DNA of 64,000 bases from Litorivivens sp041624475 (GCF_041624475.1 NZ_JBFJUX010000012.1:43281-107280), one strand, 5' to 3'; shown: positions 7,994 through 17,229, counted from the stretch's first letter. Notes: generated from the sequence alone by a model not told the origin. Numbers and translations are program-made.

Positions 7994-9664
7994 TCAGAAG
8001 GCGCTCTTGCCGGTTGCCAGAATCTGATAGCTGTCGATGCCGTGGCGTTCGCGCAGGGGTACGGCTATATCCAGATGCACCACTTTGTTTTTGCCGGCTT
8101 TGCTGGAGCTGAAACGCAAACCGAAACCGATATTGGCGAGGTTGGTCGTATTGGCAGAGTTCGGTGTTTCGGTGTCGCGCGTTCGACCGATATCAACATA
8201 GGCTACGCCGCCTACCCGCAGCAAATTGAAGATATGCCAGTCGGTAAAGTGACGGCGCTCCACCGTAAACAGCCAGCGTTCGTTGCCGCGCTGCATATCG
8301 TTGGGGTAGCCGCGTAAATCGCCGCTACCGCCACTGGTAAGCTGTTCGTTCTGCTGAATGTGTCTGGCAATGTCTATTTTCAACCGCGCATACCAGCGGT
8401 TCCTGTCGTCAATAAAATGAAAGTAGCGATTTTCAAAGGTGAGAAAATTGCTTTCCGCGCGATCAATCCGGGTGTTGTAGCGCCCGGACAAGCTGCCGAA
8501 GAGTTGCATCAGATGGTGTTTGCCAACGCTTAATGTGTACTCATGGGCAATGGAATAGATTGCGGCGTCTTCGCTGCTGCCCCATCTGTTATTGGCATAA
8601 CCCAGTCGGGTCGACCAGTAGGCGCCGAGTCGAATATCTTCCTGTCTGCCTATCTGGGCGATATTTGTGGTTGTCCAGAAGCGGTCTTCAATAGACTCCC
8701 ACCCAACCCAGGGGTAGCGAAGCCTCTGGTCAGGTGGTGGCGCGGCGCCACTGGTAGACAGCGCAGCGTACTGGGTGGTGTTATCCGTGTAACCCACTGT
8801 CCAGCGCTGTGCGATATTTTCGACAATGCCGCGTGACCAACCCAGGTAGACTTCATTGAATTCTTCCCTTGTTTCAAAGGTATTGAGTGTTTCCTGAGCC
8901 GTTTCTATATCGTCGATACGCTGTTCGCGCAGGGTGTAAAGCCCATAGGCCCAGGGCGTATCCAGTGAGTAGAAGGGGCGGGCGAAATTAAACTCCTTCA
9001 GTTCACCGTCGGAGGTGTTGGCGTAGGTCAGGTCCAGCTCGGTGTGGTTGCCGAATAACTGATCGTGGCTGTAAGCAATGCTGTAGCCCGTGCGATCGTC
9101 ATTCTTGAAACGACCGATAGCCAGCGACTGGCCGGTACCTAGCAGGTTGGATTCACTGATACCGACGTCGCTTTTGTTTTCGCCACCTGTGCGGGAGAAT
9201 GATGCGGTTGGGTTCAGCGTCCAGATATCGCGCACCACCGCCAGTAATTCCAGCTGATCACCGCATATCCGTTCAGGTACGATCATCGCGTCGGAGACGT
9301 AGTCATTACGGCGGAGCAGGCGCTCGTTTTCCGTGAGTGCGCTGGGGTCCAGGGTCGAGCCCGGTTTCAAGGTAAGTTGACGCCGAACAGTGGCCGGTCG
9401 GGTATCGATATGGAGGGTATTAATCAGCCGATAGAGCCGGTTGTTCTCTTTTGGGTCGCGCTCGTTGAAGATCGGCAATACCACCGGTTCAATGCGACTG
9501 ATTTGCAGCCCTTTGTAGGCCTCAAAATCGATGGCCTCGCGGGTATCCACAAATTTAAACAGGCGCGGGTCATTCCGCTCGTAAAAGGTTTGGCATTCTG
9601 ATTCAGCGCGAGCGCAGCCCGCTGCTGCGATCAACAATAAAGGCACGAGCCTGAGTATAGCCAT
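7994..9664 (-). CDS. Omp85-superfamily outer-membrane barrel protein, one POTRA
   Basis: A 556-residue protein with a cleavable signal peptide (cut probably after CARA, near residue 20). Residues about 50-150 look like a POTRA-type domain (ISRIEPVVLPIF, then LKPGSTLDPSALTENERLLR). The rest is a beta-barrel with alternating aromatic strands. The segment GGSGDLRGYPN near residue 440 contains the RGY motif of Omp85/TpsB loop 6, and the chain ends in Phe, as expected for outer-membrane barrels. It is too short in POTRAs to be BamA or TamA. It could be a small transporter or assembly factor; no partner substrate gene is adjacent. Confidence 0.75.
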   Translation of the reverse strand: MAILRLVPLLLIAAAGCARAESECQTFYERNDPRLFKFVDTREAIDFEAYKGLQISRIEPVVLPIFNERDPKENNRLYRLINTLHIDTRPATVRRQLTLKPGSTLDPSALTENERLLRRNDYVSDAMIVPERICGDQLELLAVVRDIWTLNPTASFSRTGGENKSDVGISESNLLGTGQSLAIGRFKNDDRTGYSIAYSHDQLFGNHTELDLTYANTSDGELKEFNFARPFYSLDTPWAYGLYTLREQRIDDIETAQETLNTFETREEFNEVYLGWSRGIVENIAQRWTVGYTDNTTQYAALSTSGAAPPPDQRLRYPWVGWESIEDRFWTTTNIAQIGRQEDIRLGAYWSTRLGYANNRWGSSEDAAIYSIAHEYTLSVGKHHLMQLFGSLSGRYNTRIDRAESNFLTFENRYFHFIDDRNRWYARLKIDIARHIQQNEQLTSGGSGDLRGYPNDMQRGNERWLFTVERRHFTDWHIFNLLRVGGVAYVDIGRTRDTETPNSANTTNLANIGFGLRFSSSKAGKNKVVHLDIAVPLRERHGIDSYQILATGKSAF

Positions 9665-9925
9665 ACACCGAATTTGTCCCTGGCACCTGCTCCTATAATT
9701 GTTAGCCTACGAAGAGGGCCGGCGGTGAGCAACGAAAAGGGGAATTGTGGGCAAAACAGAGCAGGCGGAATGGGGAGAGGCTAGGAACTGCCCGGCTGTG
9801 CTTTTTTCATCCGCACCCCAAATTGAACAGATAAAGCTTCGAGCACGAGATACCAAGCCAGTGTGCCTGCGCTGCTGCGCTAAGTGGTTAAATCGGTAAG
9901 TAAAAGTCACAATGGAGCTAAAGTA

Positions 9926-9952
9926 ACAATTATGTAAATATGGGGTAATTGT
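9926..9952. promoter_or_regulatory. Inverted repeat upstream of the glycosyltransferase operon
   Basis: ACAATTA (9926-9932) and TAATTGT (9946-9952) are perfect 7-base inverted arms separated by 13 bases. They lie just upstream of the AAGGAG ribosome binding site (9957-9962) of the glycosyltransferase. The AT-rich centre (TATGTAAATATGG) could include a -10 element. This is a candidate operator. The rest of the 303-base gap 9665-9967 shows no other gene or clear element. Confidence 0.35.
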
Positions 9953-9967
9953 CGACAAGGAGCGGGT

Positions 9968-11341
9968 ATGACCGTTGTTAACAATAACAGCAGCGGCCCC
10001 GTTACGACTACACACGGAGGTCGCAAACGCTACATTACCGTTGCTGCACGGCTTGCACTCATGCTGAGCTTTGCAGCAATTTGGATGAGTGGCAGCCTTT
10101 ATCTCGCCATGCCGTGGATCGATGCGCTTGCGGTTGATATTGGGCACATTGCAGCGTGGTTTGTGGTCGCGGGTATCGCGCTGATCCCCGGGTATGTCAA
10201 TGCCTTCCTAGTCGCCGGTCTGTTATTCGACTGGCGCCCACGATTCCAGCCGCTGGAACAAGCGCCTGGTTTGAGTGTACTGATTGCCGCTTATAACGAA
10301 GAAAATTCGATTAACGGTACGCTTACCTCTATCTTCCGGCAGAACTACCCGGGGTCACTCCAGATTATCGTTATCAACGATGGTTCCAGAGATCGCACCG
10401 CCGACGTAGTCAGAGAGTTCCAGACATCAATCCAGCAACTGCAAGCTGGTTACACATTAGAGCTGATTGACTGCGACACCAATCAGGGCAAGGCTGCAGC
10501 TCTCAATCGTGGCCTTAAACAGGCGCATTTTAGTCTTGTGGCCACGATCGATGCGGACTCCATGCTGTACGGTGATGCCTTGCTCAATATCGTCACCAAT
10601 CATCTGCGAAGCCCTAGTCACACTGCCGCTACTGCAGGTTGTGTGCTCGTCAGAAATTCCCGTAAAAATCTGCTTTCGAAATTGCAGGAGTGGGACTACT
10701 TTCTCGGAATCTCTGTTGTTAAACGCATTCAATCCCTGCTGCAGGGTACGCTGGTCGCCCAGGGCGCATTTTCCGTCTACAACAAACCCGTACTAGAGTC
10801 CGTGGGTGGTTGGCGGGATACGGTTGGCGAGGATATTGTGCTTACCTGGAGCATCATCGAAAAAGGACACAGAGTTGGTTTTGCTGAAAATGCGTTTGCT
10901 TTTACCAACGTACCGGAAAATTATCGGGCGTTTTACAATCAGCGCAAACGATGGTCACGTGGCCTGATAGAGGCCTTCAAGCGTTTTCCGCGAGTGCTTT
11001 TTCACCTGCGCCTCAACACACCGTTTGTCTGGCTGAATCTCCTGTTCCCCTACCTGGATTGTATTTACCTTTTCGTTTTTCTGCCCGGGGTGTTCGCTGC
11101 AATCTTCTTCCAGTACTACGCGGTCGCCAGTATTGTCACGTTGCTTCTGCTTCCACTGATCCTGATTCTGAACCTGCTCATGTATCTGAAGCAGGTGGCC
11201 GTCTTCAACCAGTACGGGCTCAAAGTGCGTCGCAACATTCTGGGTGCCGTGCTCTTCATGCTCGGATACCAGGCCATACTGGCGCCGGCTTGTGTGGTCG
11301 GGTATGCCTCCGAACTGTTTAATACGAGGAAAAGCTGGTGA
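9968..11341 (+). CDS. Membrane family-2 glycosyltransferase, PgaC-like
   Basis: A 457-residue processive beta-glycosyltransferase. Two N-terminal membrane segments (about residues 26-50 and 58-82) precede the cytosolic GT-A domain. Family motifs are IVINDGSRD, TIDADSM (DxD), VGEDI (the GED/TED acceptor base) and QRKRW (the QxxRW motif of polymer synthases). Three C-terminal membrane segments follow. This layout is that of PgaC/HasA/NodC-type enzymes that polymerise and export GlcNAc or related sugars through the inner membrane. The start ATG follows AAGGAG at 9957. The next gene starts on the overlapping GTGA, so the two are coupled in translation. No pgaB or pgaD is nearby, so the polymer is unknown. 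Confidence 0.88.
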   Translation: MTVVNNNSSGPVTTTHGGRKRYITVAARLALMLSFAAIWMSGSLYLAMPWIDALAVDIGHIAAWFVVAGIALIPGYVNAFLVAGLLFDWRPRFQPLEQAPGLSVLIAAYNEENSINGTLTSIFRQNYPGSLQIIVINDGSRDRTADVVREFQTSIQQLQAGYTLELIDCDTNQGKAAALNRGLKQAHFSLVATIDADSMLYGDALLNIVTNHLRSPSHTAATAGCVLVRNSRKNLLSKLQEWDYFLGISVVKRIQSLLQGTLVAQGAFSVYNKPVLESVGGWRDTVGEDIVLTWSIIEKGHRVGFAENAFAFTNVPENYRAFYNQRKRWSRGLIEAFKRFPRVLFHLRLNTPFVWLNLLFPYLDCIYLFVFLPGVFAAIFFQYYAVASIVTLLLLPLILILNLLMYLKQVAVFNQYGLKVRRNILGAVLFMLGYQAILAPACVVGYASELFNTRKSW

Positions 11342-12273
11342 ATCGGTATAGCGCAGGCCTGTTTCTTTGCGTCGCAGTGATAGTTTCTCCGGCCTCTGTC
11401 GCTCGTGAAAGAGTGACTATTGATGCAAACATCGCTCGGGATTCAGATCACGCAAAACACGACGGCTACTACCTGAAGTACCGCTACGACACGGGTACAC
11501 GCCAGAGTCCGAGCTATTGGGGTTTTGGCGGTGGCATGAGAGAGGTCAGAGATCGTCGGGGTGAATCGAGCTACCATGCGGTCACTGCCGAGATGGAAAA
11601 GCCTCTCAATAAGACCATTGCCCTGCGGGCACAGGCCGCCAAACTGATTGACACTCGCTGGTCTCCCTGGACCGGCAGCTCCGCGCTGGTGATTAAACCG
11701 AATGACCGAAGCTACAACGAAGTGTTTGCTGAACGGGATATCGTAGACACAACACGAGCCATTGAACAAAAGCTGACGGTAGAAACCTACGGCCTGTCGT
11801 CAGACTATCGATTGCACCCGGAATGGACAGTGGTTGGCGCCTACTTTCGCCAGGATTTCAGCGACCGCAACGAGCGCACCGGCAAGGTAGCTCGACTACT
11901 CTGGGAAATAAGCCCCTTACCTTGGCTGATTGCCGAGTTAAATTACAAAGAGCTCGATGCCGACTTCAACGGTGATGGCTATTTCAGCCCGGACGAGCTT
12001 ACTGAATCACTTGCGCTGGTGACCTTTCGCGGTACGATTTTCAAGGAAAGCCACGCTCTACAACTGAAGGTTGGTGGCGGCGAACAGACCATCAATCGCG
12101 AATTCTCACAAGACCTTTATCTTGTCGAATTCAAGGCGCGAGGATGGTTTACCGACAGTGTTGGCCACGAATTTACCCTTGGCTGCAAAAACACTGGTGA
12201 CGTAAGTTTCGCCGCCCAGGCCGACGATTACCGGTATTGTTATTCCAGGCTGCAGCTTCACCGCGTTTGGTAG
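11338..12273 (+). CDS. Predicted outer-membrane barrel protein with an EF-hand-like loop
   Basis: A 311-residue exported protein with a signal peptide (about residues 1-22, ending ASVA). The remainder has alternating beta-strand patterning and ends in W, compatible with an outer-membrane beta-barrel. Residues 209-220 (DFNGDGYFSPDE) fit the 12-residue EF-hand loop exactly, with acidic or polar groups at positions 1, 3, 5, 9 and 12 and Gly at 6. The YFSP part also recalls motifs in the barrel regions of PgaA/BcsC-type porins, so the loop may be structural instead of calcium binding. It starts with GTG overlapping the stop of the glycosyltransferase, so it most likely exports or secures that enzyme's polymer. 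Confidence 0.7.
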   Translation: MNRYSAGLFLCVAVIVSPASVARERVTIDANIARDSDHAKHDGYYLKYRYDTGTRQSPSYWGFGGGMREVRDRRGESSYHAVTAEMEKPLNKTIALRAQAAKLIDTRWSPWTGSSALVIKPNDRSYNEVFAERDIVDTTRAIEQKLTVETYGLSSDYRLHPEWTVVGAYFRQDFSDRNERTGKVARLLWEISPLPWLIAELNYKELDADFNGDGYFSPDELTESLALVTFRGTIFKESHALQLKVGGGEQTINREFSQDLYLVEFKARGWFTDSVGHEFTLGCKNTGDVSFAAQADDYRYCYSRLQLHRVW

Positions 12274-12305
12274 AGAACGCTTTATCATTGACGGGAGCTA
12301 GACAT

Positions 12306-12338
12306 AAAAAAGGCCAATCGTTTCCGATTGGCCTTTTT
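12306..12338. terminator. Bidirectional intrinsic terminator
   Basis: AAGGCCAATCG and CGATTGGCCTT form a perfect stem around a TTTC loop, with an A-run on the left and a T-run on the right. It can stop transcription of the glycosyltransferase operon on the + strand and of ssrA on the - strand; it ends 3 bases from the ssrA 3' CCA. Confidence 0.92.
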
Positions 12339-12341
12339 GTC

Positions 12342-12699
12342 TGGTGGAGCCGGGGGGATTTGAACCCCCGTCCGCCAGCACTCTGCCGAGAGCTCTACAT
12401 GCTTAGTTTCCGTTTATTGATTTAGCCGCTCACAGCCCAACGGTCAGGACGTGATTGGCGAGCCTGCTTAGAGTTTAACAGCGCCGTGACAGGCACACTT
12501 TGCTGCGATCCCATTCTGTATGACAGTCAGTAGCGCGGTATGGGCACCTTGCTAATGACCGCTAACGGGGTTTATGCCGCTAGAGCGTAGTTGTCGTCGT
12601 TGGCAACTATAAGATTACAGCTTTTGATTAACGTGATTCGCTGCCATCACGGCATGCACTCTTCGGTTTTGTCACCGGCGTCGAATCCAAATCGGCCCC
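12342..12699 (-). ncRNA. ssrA: tmRNA (ssrA)
   Basis: A 358-nucleotide tmRNA. The 5' end reads GGGGCCGATTTGGATTCGAC and the 3' end has the T-arm (GGGTTCAAATCCC) and CCA of the tRNA-like domain. The tag frame lies at 12572-12604 on the minus strand and encodes ANDDNYALAA followed by TAA, starting from a GCC resume codon; the LAA end is the ClpXP/ClpAP degradation signal. With SmpB (17724-18203), it rescues stalled ribosomes. Confidence 0.97.
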
Positions 12700-12716
12700 A
12701 AAACCTGTACCCCCGC

Positions 12717-12745
12717 ATTGTAACGGACTGGGTCCGTTGCGTCAT
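12717..12745 (-). promoter_or_regulatory. Likely ssrA promoter with a palindrome in the spacer
   Basis: On the minus strand, ATGACG (12740-12745) and TACAAT (12717-12722) are separated by 17 bases and lie upstream of the tmRNA 5' end (12699), leaving a short leader for RNase P to remove. The spacer holds the perfect palindrome AACGGACCCAGTCCGTT (12722-12738), which could be an operator or a ppx 3' stem-loop. The ppx stop is at 12748. Confidence 0.5.
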
Positions 12746-12747
12746 GC

Positions 12748-14361
12748 TTAGTTTGCGGGCGCTACGTTGAGTTGGACGCCTGCGAGGGCAATGAGTTCCT
12801 GCTCTTCTTCCAGATCTGCGCGGGTCAGGGGGTTTTCGTCCAGCCAGCGTTGGGGTGCCGACAGGGTGATGGCTTTTTTGCCGGCGGCAAAAACCTGCAC
12901 CTCGGCCGGTATGCTGCGGCTCTGGCGGCGGCGGTGGAGGATACAGGCCAGGCGGAACAGGGCGACCAGCAACCAGTCCGGGCGAAAGCTTGCGGGTACC
13001 TCGCTGGTTTTAGGCTTGCGCCGGTGGTTCAGTACCAGAAAAGCCAGGCGGGCCTGTTCCTGGCGTGAGAAGCCCGGCATGTCTGCATTGTTGAGTATAT
13101 AGGCGCCGTGTTTGTGATACCCGCCGTGGGCTATCGCGAGGCCGATTTCATGCAGCGCCGAGGCCCAGCGCAGCAGGTATTCCGCTTCGTGAGGATCGGT
13201 TTTCAGGTCTGTTTTGATCTCGGGCAGCCAGCGCAGGGCCAGCTTACAGACTCGTTGGGCCTGAGCGGTATCAACATGGTACTGACCGACCATGTGGTTG
13301 ATGGTGCTTTCACGGGTGTCGTGGTGGTGCAGGCGCCCGGCCAGATCGTGAATGATGCCTTCGCGGATGGCGTACTCCGAGGTCTGCATCTGGTCTATGT
13401 CGAGCTCATCAAACAATGCCAGCAGAATGGCCAAACCGCCCGGCAGCACGCTCTGGCGCTCGCTGCTGAGACCTTTGATATCCACCTCGTCGCAGCGTTT
13501 GAAGTTCAGTAGAGCGTCGCGCAGTTTTAGCAGGCTTTTGGCAGTTATCGCGCTGCTTTCGCTGAAGCCGTTGTCGCGCACAATACGGCCAATGGTGCGA
13601 ATGGAGCCGGAAGCGCCTACCGCTTCATCCCACTGGCCACGAAAGGCCTCTATGTAGGGGGAGAGTTCCCGCGCTGCGGCGTTGCGGGCCTTGCGGAAGC
13701 ACGATTCGCTGAGTTTGCCGTCGGGGAAATAGCGCCGGCTGAAGCTGACACAGCCCATGTCCAGGCTTTCCATAAGTTTGGGCTTTTGCGCACCGATAAC
13801 CACTTCGGTCGAGCCGCCGCCGATGTCCACCACCAGTCGCCGCGAGCCACCGGGCGAAAAGTCGTTGGCGACCCCGAGGTAGATAAGTCGGGCTTCTTCT
13901 GTGCCGGAAATGATATTTATGGGGGCAGGCAGAATGCGCTCAGCCTGTTCAATAAAACTGTTGGCATTGGAAGCTGTGCGCAGGGTGTTGGTGCCTACTA
14001 TGCGGATATGGTCGGCGGGCACACCCTGCAGGCGCTCAGCCATTTTGCTGAGGCTGTCCAGGGCGCGGTTGATGGCTTCGTCGGACAGGGTGTTGTTCGC
14101 GTCCAGCCCGGCGGCGAAGCGCACCATATCTTTCTGGGTGTCGATAACGATGAGTTTATGCTGTTCGAAACGGGCAATAAGCAGGTGAAAGCTGTTGGAG
14201 CCCAGGTCGAGGGCGGCGTAAACTTCGGGTATGTCGTCAGACGGCATGAGGATCGGTAGGCTCCGGTTCAGCGGGGCGATTTTAGGGTTGATCGGCAGTG
14301 TAACGACAGCTCTGGCGGATTGCGATTGTTTCGACGGCAATATGTCGCAGATCTCCGTCAT
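12748..14361 (-). CDS. ppx: Exopolyphosphatase Ppx/GppA family
   Basis: A 537-residue cytosolic phosphatase that removes terminal phosphate from polyphosphate or hydrolyses pppGpp. The actin-like ATPase-fold motif AALDLGSNSFHLLI begins near residue 49, a second phosphate motif is VVDIGGGSTE, and the C-terminal half is an HD-like helical domain (ASALHEIGLAIAH). The ATG at 14361 has AAAAGG 8 bases upstream; the more usual family start would be ATG 14247 (MPSDDIPEVY), which lacks a clear ribosome site. Divergent from ppk across a Pho-box-bearing gap. Confidence 0.93.
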   Translation of the reverse strand: MTEICDILPSKQSQSARAVVTLPINPKIAPLNRSLPILMPSDDIPEVYAALDLGSNSFHLLIARFEQHKLIVIDTQKDMVRFAAGLDANNTLSDEAINRALDSLSKMAERLQGVPADHIRIVGTNTLRTASNANSFIEQAERILPAPINIISGTEEARLIYLGVANDFSPGGSRRLVVDIGGGSTEVVIGAQKPKLMESLDMGCVSFSRRYFPDGKLSESCFRKARNAAARELSPYIEAFRGQWDEAVGASGSIRTIGRIVRDNGFSESSAITAKSLLKLRDALLNFKRCDEVDIKGLSSERQSVLPGGLAILLALFDELDIDQMQTSEYAIREGIIHDLAGRLHHHDTRESTINHMVGQYHVDTAQAQRVCKLALRWLPEIKTDLKTDPHEAEYLLRWASALHEIGLAIAHGGYHKHGAYILNNADMPGFSRQEQARLAFLVLNHRRKPKTSEVPASFRPDWLLVALFRLACILHRRRQSRSIPAEVQVFAAGKKAITLSAPQRWLDENPLTRADLEEEQELIALAGVQLNVAPAN

Positions 14362-14374
14362 GGCTTAACCTTTT

Positions 14375-14406
14375 CTGTCATAAAGTAGTCATATATCTGC
14401 TATAGG
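14375..14406 (+). promoter_or_regulatory. Pho box and -10 element for ppk
   Basis: CTGTCATAAAGTAGTCAT (14375-14392) has the 7-4-7 direct-repeat layout of a PhoB box: CTGTCAT, four bases, then TAGTCAT with two mismatches. TATAGG (14401-14406) begins 9 bases later, in the position of the -10 element in PhoB-dependent promoters that lack a good -35. It would place ppk, and perhaps ppx on the other strand, under phosphate control. Confidence 0.6.
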
Positions 14407-14449
14407 CTGGCATGTGCCTAACGCTTTTTTTTTGCCAATGGAGTGCTGA

Positions 14450-16555
14450 ATGACTGACTCAGGAGTACGGGATAGCTGGAACCCGAAGGAGTTGAGTTGG
14501 CTGTCGTTTAACGAACGTGTCCTGCAGGAAGCTGCCGAGCCGACTGTGCCGATCATTCAGCGAGTGCGTTATCTGGGGATTTTCTCCAATAATATGGATG
14601 AGTTCTTCCGGGTGCGGGTGGCTGATGTACGCCGCCTGGCGGCCTTTTCTACGCCGTCCAAGCAGGAAGAGTACAAGCAGTTACTGGAAAAGATACAGCT
14701 CCGGGTGGTGGAGCTACAGCACCGCTTTGACCATATTTACCTGGCTACACTGAAAGACCTGCGCAAGCGCGGGATTTATCTGGTGAGTGAACGACAACTG
14801 GACGAGCACCAGGTCCAATTTGTCCGCAATTACTTTTTTGAGCACATCCAGCCCGAGCTGGTGCCGATTATTCTCGACGACAACTACCCGCTGCCCGAGT
14901 TGAATGATTCGTCGATTTACCTGGCGATCAAGATAGTGTCGTCTGATCAGGTGCGCTATGCCATTCTTGAGGTGCCCACCGATCGTCTTGATCGGTTTAT
15001 CAGTATTCCGCCACGCAAGGAAAAGCGGGCCAAGGTGATGATGGCGCTGGAAAACCTGATCCGGGTCTGTCTGCATGATGTATTTCGCGGAATTTTTCAT
15101 CTCGAAAGTGTTGAAGCCTATACCATCAAGCTTACCCGCGATGCGGAGCTGGAGCTTGGGGAGGAGGTTACAGAGAGTTTCTTTGAACGGATGGAGCGCA
15201 GCCTAAAGCGCCGCCGCAAGGCGGACCCGGTGCGCTTTGTCTATGACAGCGAGATGCCTGAAGATTTGCGCGACTACCTCGCCCGGCGCCTGGGCTTGGG
15301 GCGGCTGGACTCCGTGCTGCCCGGCGGCCGCTATCACAATTCCAAGGATTTTATGGGCTTCCCCAATTTGGGGCCTGCCTATCTGGAATTGAAACCTCTG
15401 CCGAAAATACCGGTGCCGGCCATCGACAATCACGACAATATCTTTGACGCGATCACTCAGCAGGATGTGCTGCTGTACTACCCTTATCACAGCTTTTCCT
15501 ATGTGATTAACCTGTTGCGCACGGCGGCCATTGATCCTGCGGTGCGATCCATTTCGGTGAGCCTGTATCGGGTGGCGTCCAACTCTCACGTGGTGGATGC
15601 GCTGATTAATGCCGTGGCCAACCACAAGGAGGTTACTGTGGTGGTCGAGCTACAGGCGCGGTTTGACGAAGAGGCCAACCTCGCCCTGTCGCATCGCCTG
15701 CAGGAAGGGGGCGTCAACGTGATTTTCGGGGTCCCGGGCCTGAAAGTTCACGGCAAGCTGATTTCCATTACCCGTCAGGAAAACAATTCCGTACGTTATT
15801 TCACCCACGTCGGTACCGGAAACTTTAACGAGAAAACTGCGGAGGTTTATACCGATTTCAGCCTGCTGACTTACGACCAGGAGATTGGGGAAGAGGCGGC
15901 AAAGACCTTTGAGTTTATTCGCTACAACTATCGCCGCCCGAACTATAAGCACCTTATCGTGTCGCCGATCAACAGTCGCGAGCGACTGCTGAAAATGATT
16001 GATCGCGAGATTGGTGCGGCGAAGGCAGGCGAAGATTGCGGTCTGACTCTGAAGTGCAACAATCTGGTTGACTCGGAATTTATCGAAAAGCTCTACGAGG
16101 CCAGCCACGCCGGGGTGCCGGTGCGTCTCATTGTGCGCGGTATGTGCTCGCTGGTGCCGGGTATAAAAGGGTTGAGCGACAATATTGAGGCGATCAGCAT
16201 TGTCGACCGTTTTTTGGAGCATCCGCGAGTATTCATGTTTTACAACGGCGGTGATCCGCGCTACTTCCTGTCATCGGCGGACCTGATGACCCGCAATATT
16301 GATTACAGGGTGGAGGTCATGTGCCCGGTTTATGATCCGGCGGCGAAAAAAATATTGCAGGACATTCTAGATATTCAGTGGGCGGATAATGTGAAGGCGC
16401 GAGTGCTGGAGCCCGATTTTGCGAACCGGCTGCGACTGCCGCGCAAGAAGAAAACCAAACGCATCCGCTCTCAGGTGGCCATTCACCGTTACCTGAGTAA
16501 AGGACGTCTGCCGCGCCTGAAAAAACTGAGCTATCGGCCGCCTAACGGCGATTGA
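14450..16555 (+). CDS. ppk1: Polyphosphate kinase
   Basis: A 701-residue PPK1, reversibly making polyphosphate from ATP. The N-terminal domain opens with ELSWLSFNERVLQEA, with FSNNMDEFFRVRV close behind. The catalytic histidine is in GLKVHGKLIS and the second conserved histidine in YFTHVGTGNFNEK. Length and motifs are normal for the family. The C-terminus is strongly basic (RKKKTKRIRSQ), which is usual for binding the polyanion. It is transcribed divergently from ppx and ends 4 bases before the stop of the methyltransferase gene on the other strand. Confidence 0.97.
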   Translation: MTDSGVRDSWNPKELSWLSFNERVLQEAAEPTVPIIQRVRYLGIFSNNMDEFFRVRVADVRRLAAFSTPSKQEEYKQLLEKIQLRVVELQHRFDHIYLATLKDLRKRGIYLVSERQLDEHQVQFVRNYFFEHIQPELVPIILDDNYPLPELNDSSIYLAIKIVSSDQVRYAILEVPTDRLDRFISIPPRKEKRAKVMMALENLIRVCLHDVFRGIFHLESVEAYTIKLTRDAELELGEEVTESFFERMERSLKRRRKADPVRFVYDSEMPEDLRDYLARRLGLGRLDSVLPGGRYHNSKDFMGFPNLGPAYLELKPLPKIPVPAIDNHDNIFDAITQQDVLLYYPYHSFSYVINLLRTAAIDPAVRSISVSLYRVASNSHVVDALINAVANHKEVTVVVELQARFDEEANLALSHRLQEGGVNVIFGVPGLKVHGKLISITRQENNSVRYFTHVGTGNFNEKTAEVYTDFSLLTYDQEIGEEAAKTFEFIRYNYRRPNYKHLIVSPINSRERLLKMIDREIGAAKAGEDCGLTLKCNNLVDSEFIEKLYEASHAGVPVRLIVRGMCSLVPGIKGLSDNIEAISIVDRFLEHPRVFMFYNGGDPRYFLSSADLMTRNIDYRVEVMCPVYDPAAKKILQDILDIQWADNVKARVLEPDFANRLRLPRKKKTKRIRSQVAIHRYLSKGRLPRLKKLSYRPPNGD

Positions 16556-16559
16556 TGTC

Positions 16560-17171
16560 TTAGCCTTCTATTACCAGCAGATTGCCAGTGACCTTACGCG
16601 GTTTGCTGATATCGCCGTCCAGCAGCTCGCCGCCGAAATCCTTCGCGCAACGCTTTGCGAGTTCAAGAAAGGGCGGTCGGCCGGGATCGGCAATAATAAT
16701 AGTGCCAACCTTGGCTTTAACGGCTTTTTTGACGAGGCTGTAAAGCGGGTCAACAAGCTCGTCCCAGAAGCAGATATCGCCGCCGAGAACGTAATCAAAG
16801 CCTTTCAGGTCCTTGATTTTCAATTCTTCATAACGCGCAACGACGGTCTCTACTTCAACGTCGTTCAGCAGGCTGTGGGTCTCGAGAAAAGGGAAGACAT
16901 TAGGGTCGGCGTCGGTGGCGGTAACATTGGCGTCAAAGTGCTTGGCACAGAAGATGGACAGCAAACCCCAGCCGGCGCCCACCTCGAGGATGTCGGCATC
17001 AGGTTCCGGCTCGTGCCGCTTGAGATAATCCATGATCATGAAACTGGAGCCCCACACCTTAGTGCCGTGAATTTCCGGTGTGGGCAGCGCATCAATGATG
17101 TGTTTTATCAGGTGGTGTTTCTTTTTGAGGATAATCAGGTCGTTGAGGTAGTAGTAATCTTCGTTAGCCAT
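16560..17171 (-). CDS. Class I SAM methyltransferase (METTL/NNMT-like)
   Basis: A 203-residue cytosolic protein. The SAM-binding glycine motif is ILEVGAGWGLLSIFCA near residue 61, the acidic residue after strand 2 is in TATDADPN, and FDYVLGGDICFWDELV is the post-SAM motif of the Methyltransf_16 (lysine methyltransferase-like) group. It is therefore more likely a protein methyltransferase than an rRNA one, but the target is unknown. ATG 17171 (MANEDYYYLND) is preferred to a longer frame from 17258, which would run back into sixA. Lies downstream of smpB-sixA on the same strand. Confidence 0.8.
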   Translation of the reverse strand: MANEDYYYLNDLIILKKKHHLIKHIIDALPTPEIHGTKVWGSSFMIMDYLKRHEPEPDADILEVGAGWGLLSIFCAKHFDANVTATDADPNVFPFLETHSLLNDVEVETVVARYEELKIKDLKGFDYVLGGDICFWDELVDPLYSLVKKAVKAKVGTIIIADPGRPPFLELAKRCAKDFGGELLDGDISKPRKVTGNLLVIEG

Positions 17172-17229
17172 GCGCACTCTAATTGTTAGTTTAGCTGTCT
17201 TCCCAGTCTGCCAGCGCCAGATGACAGTT

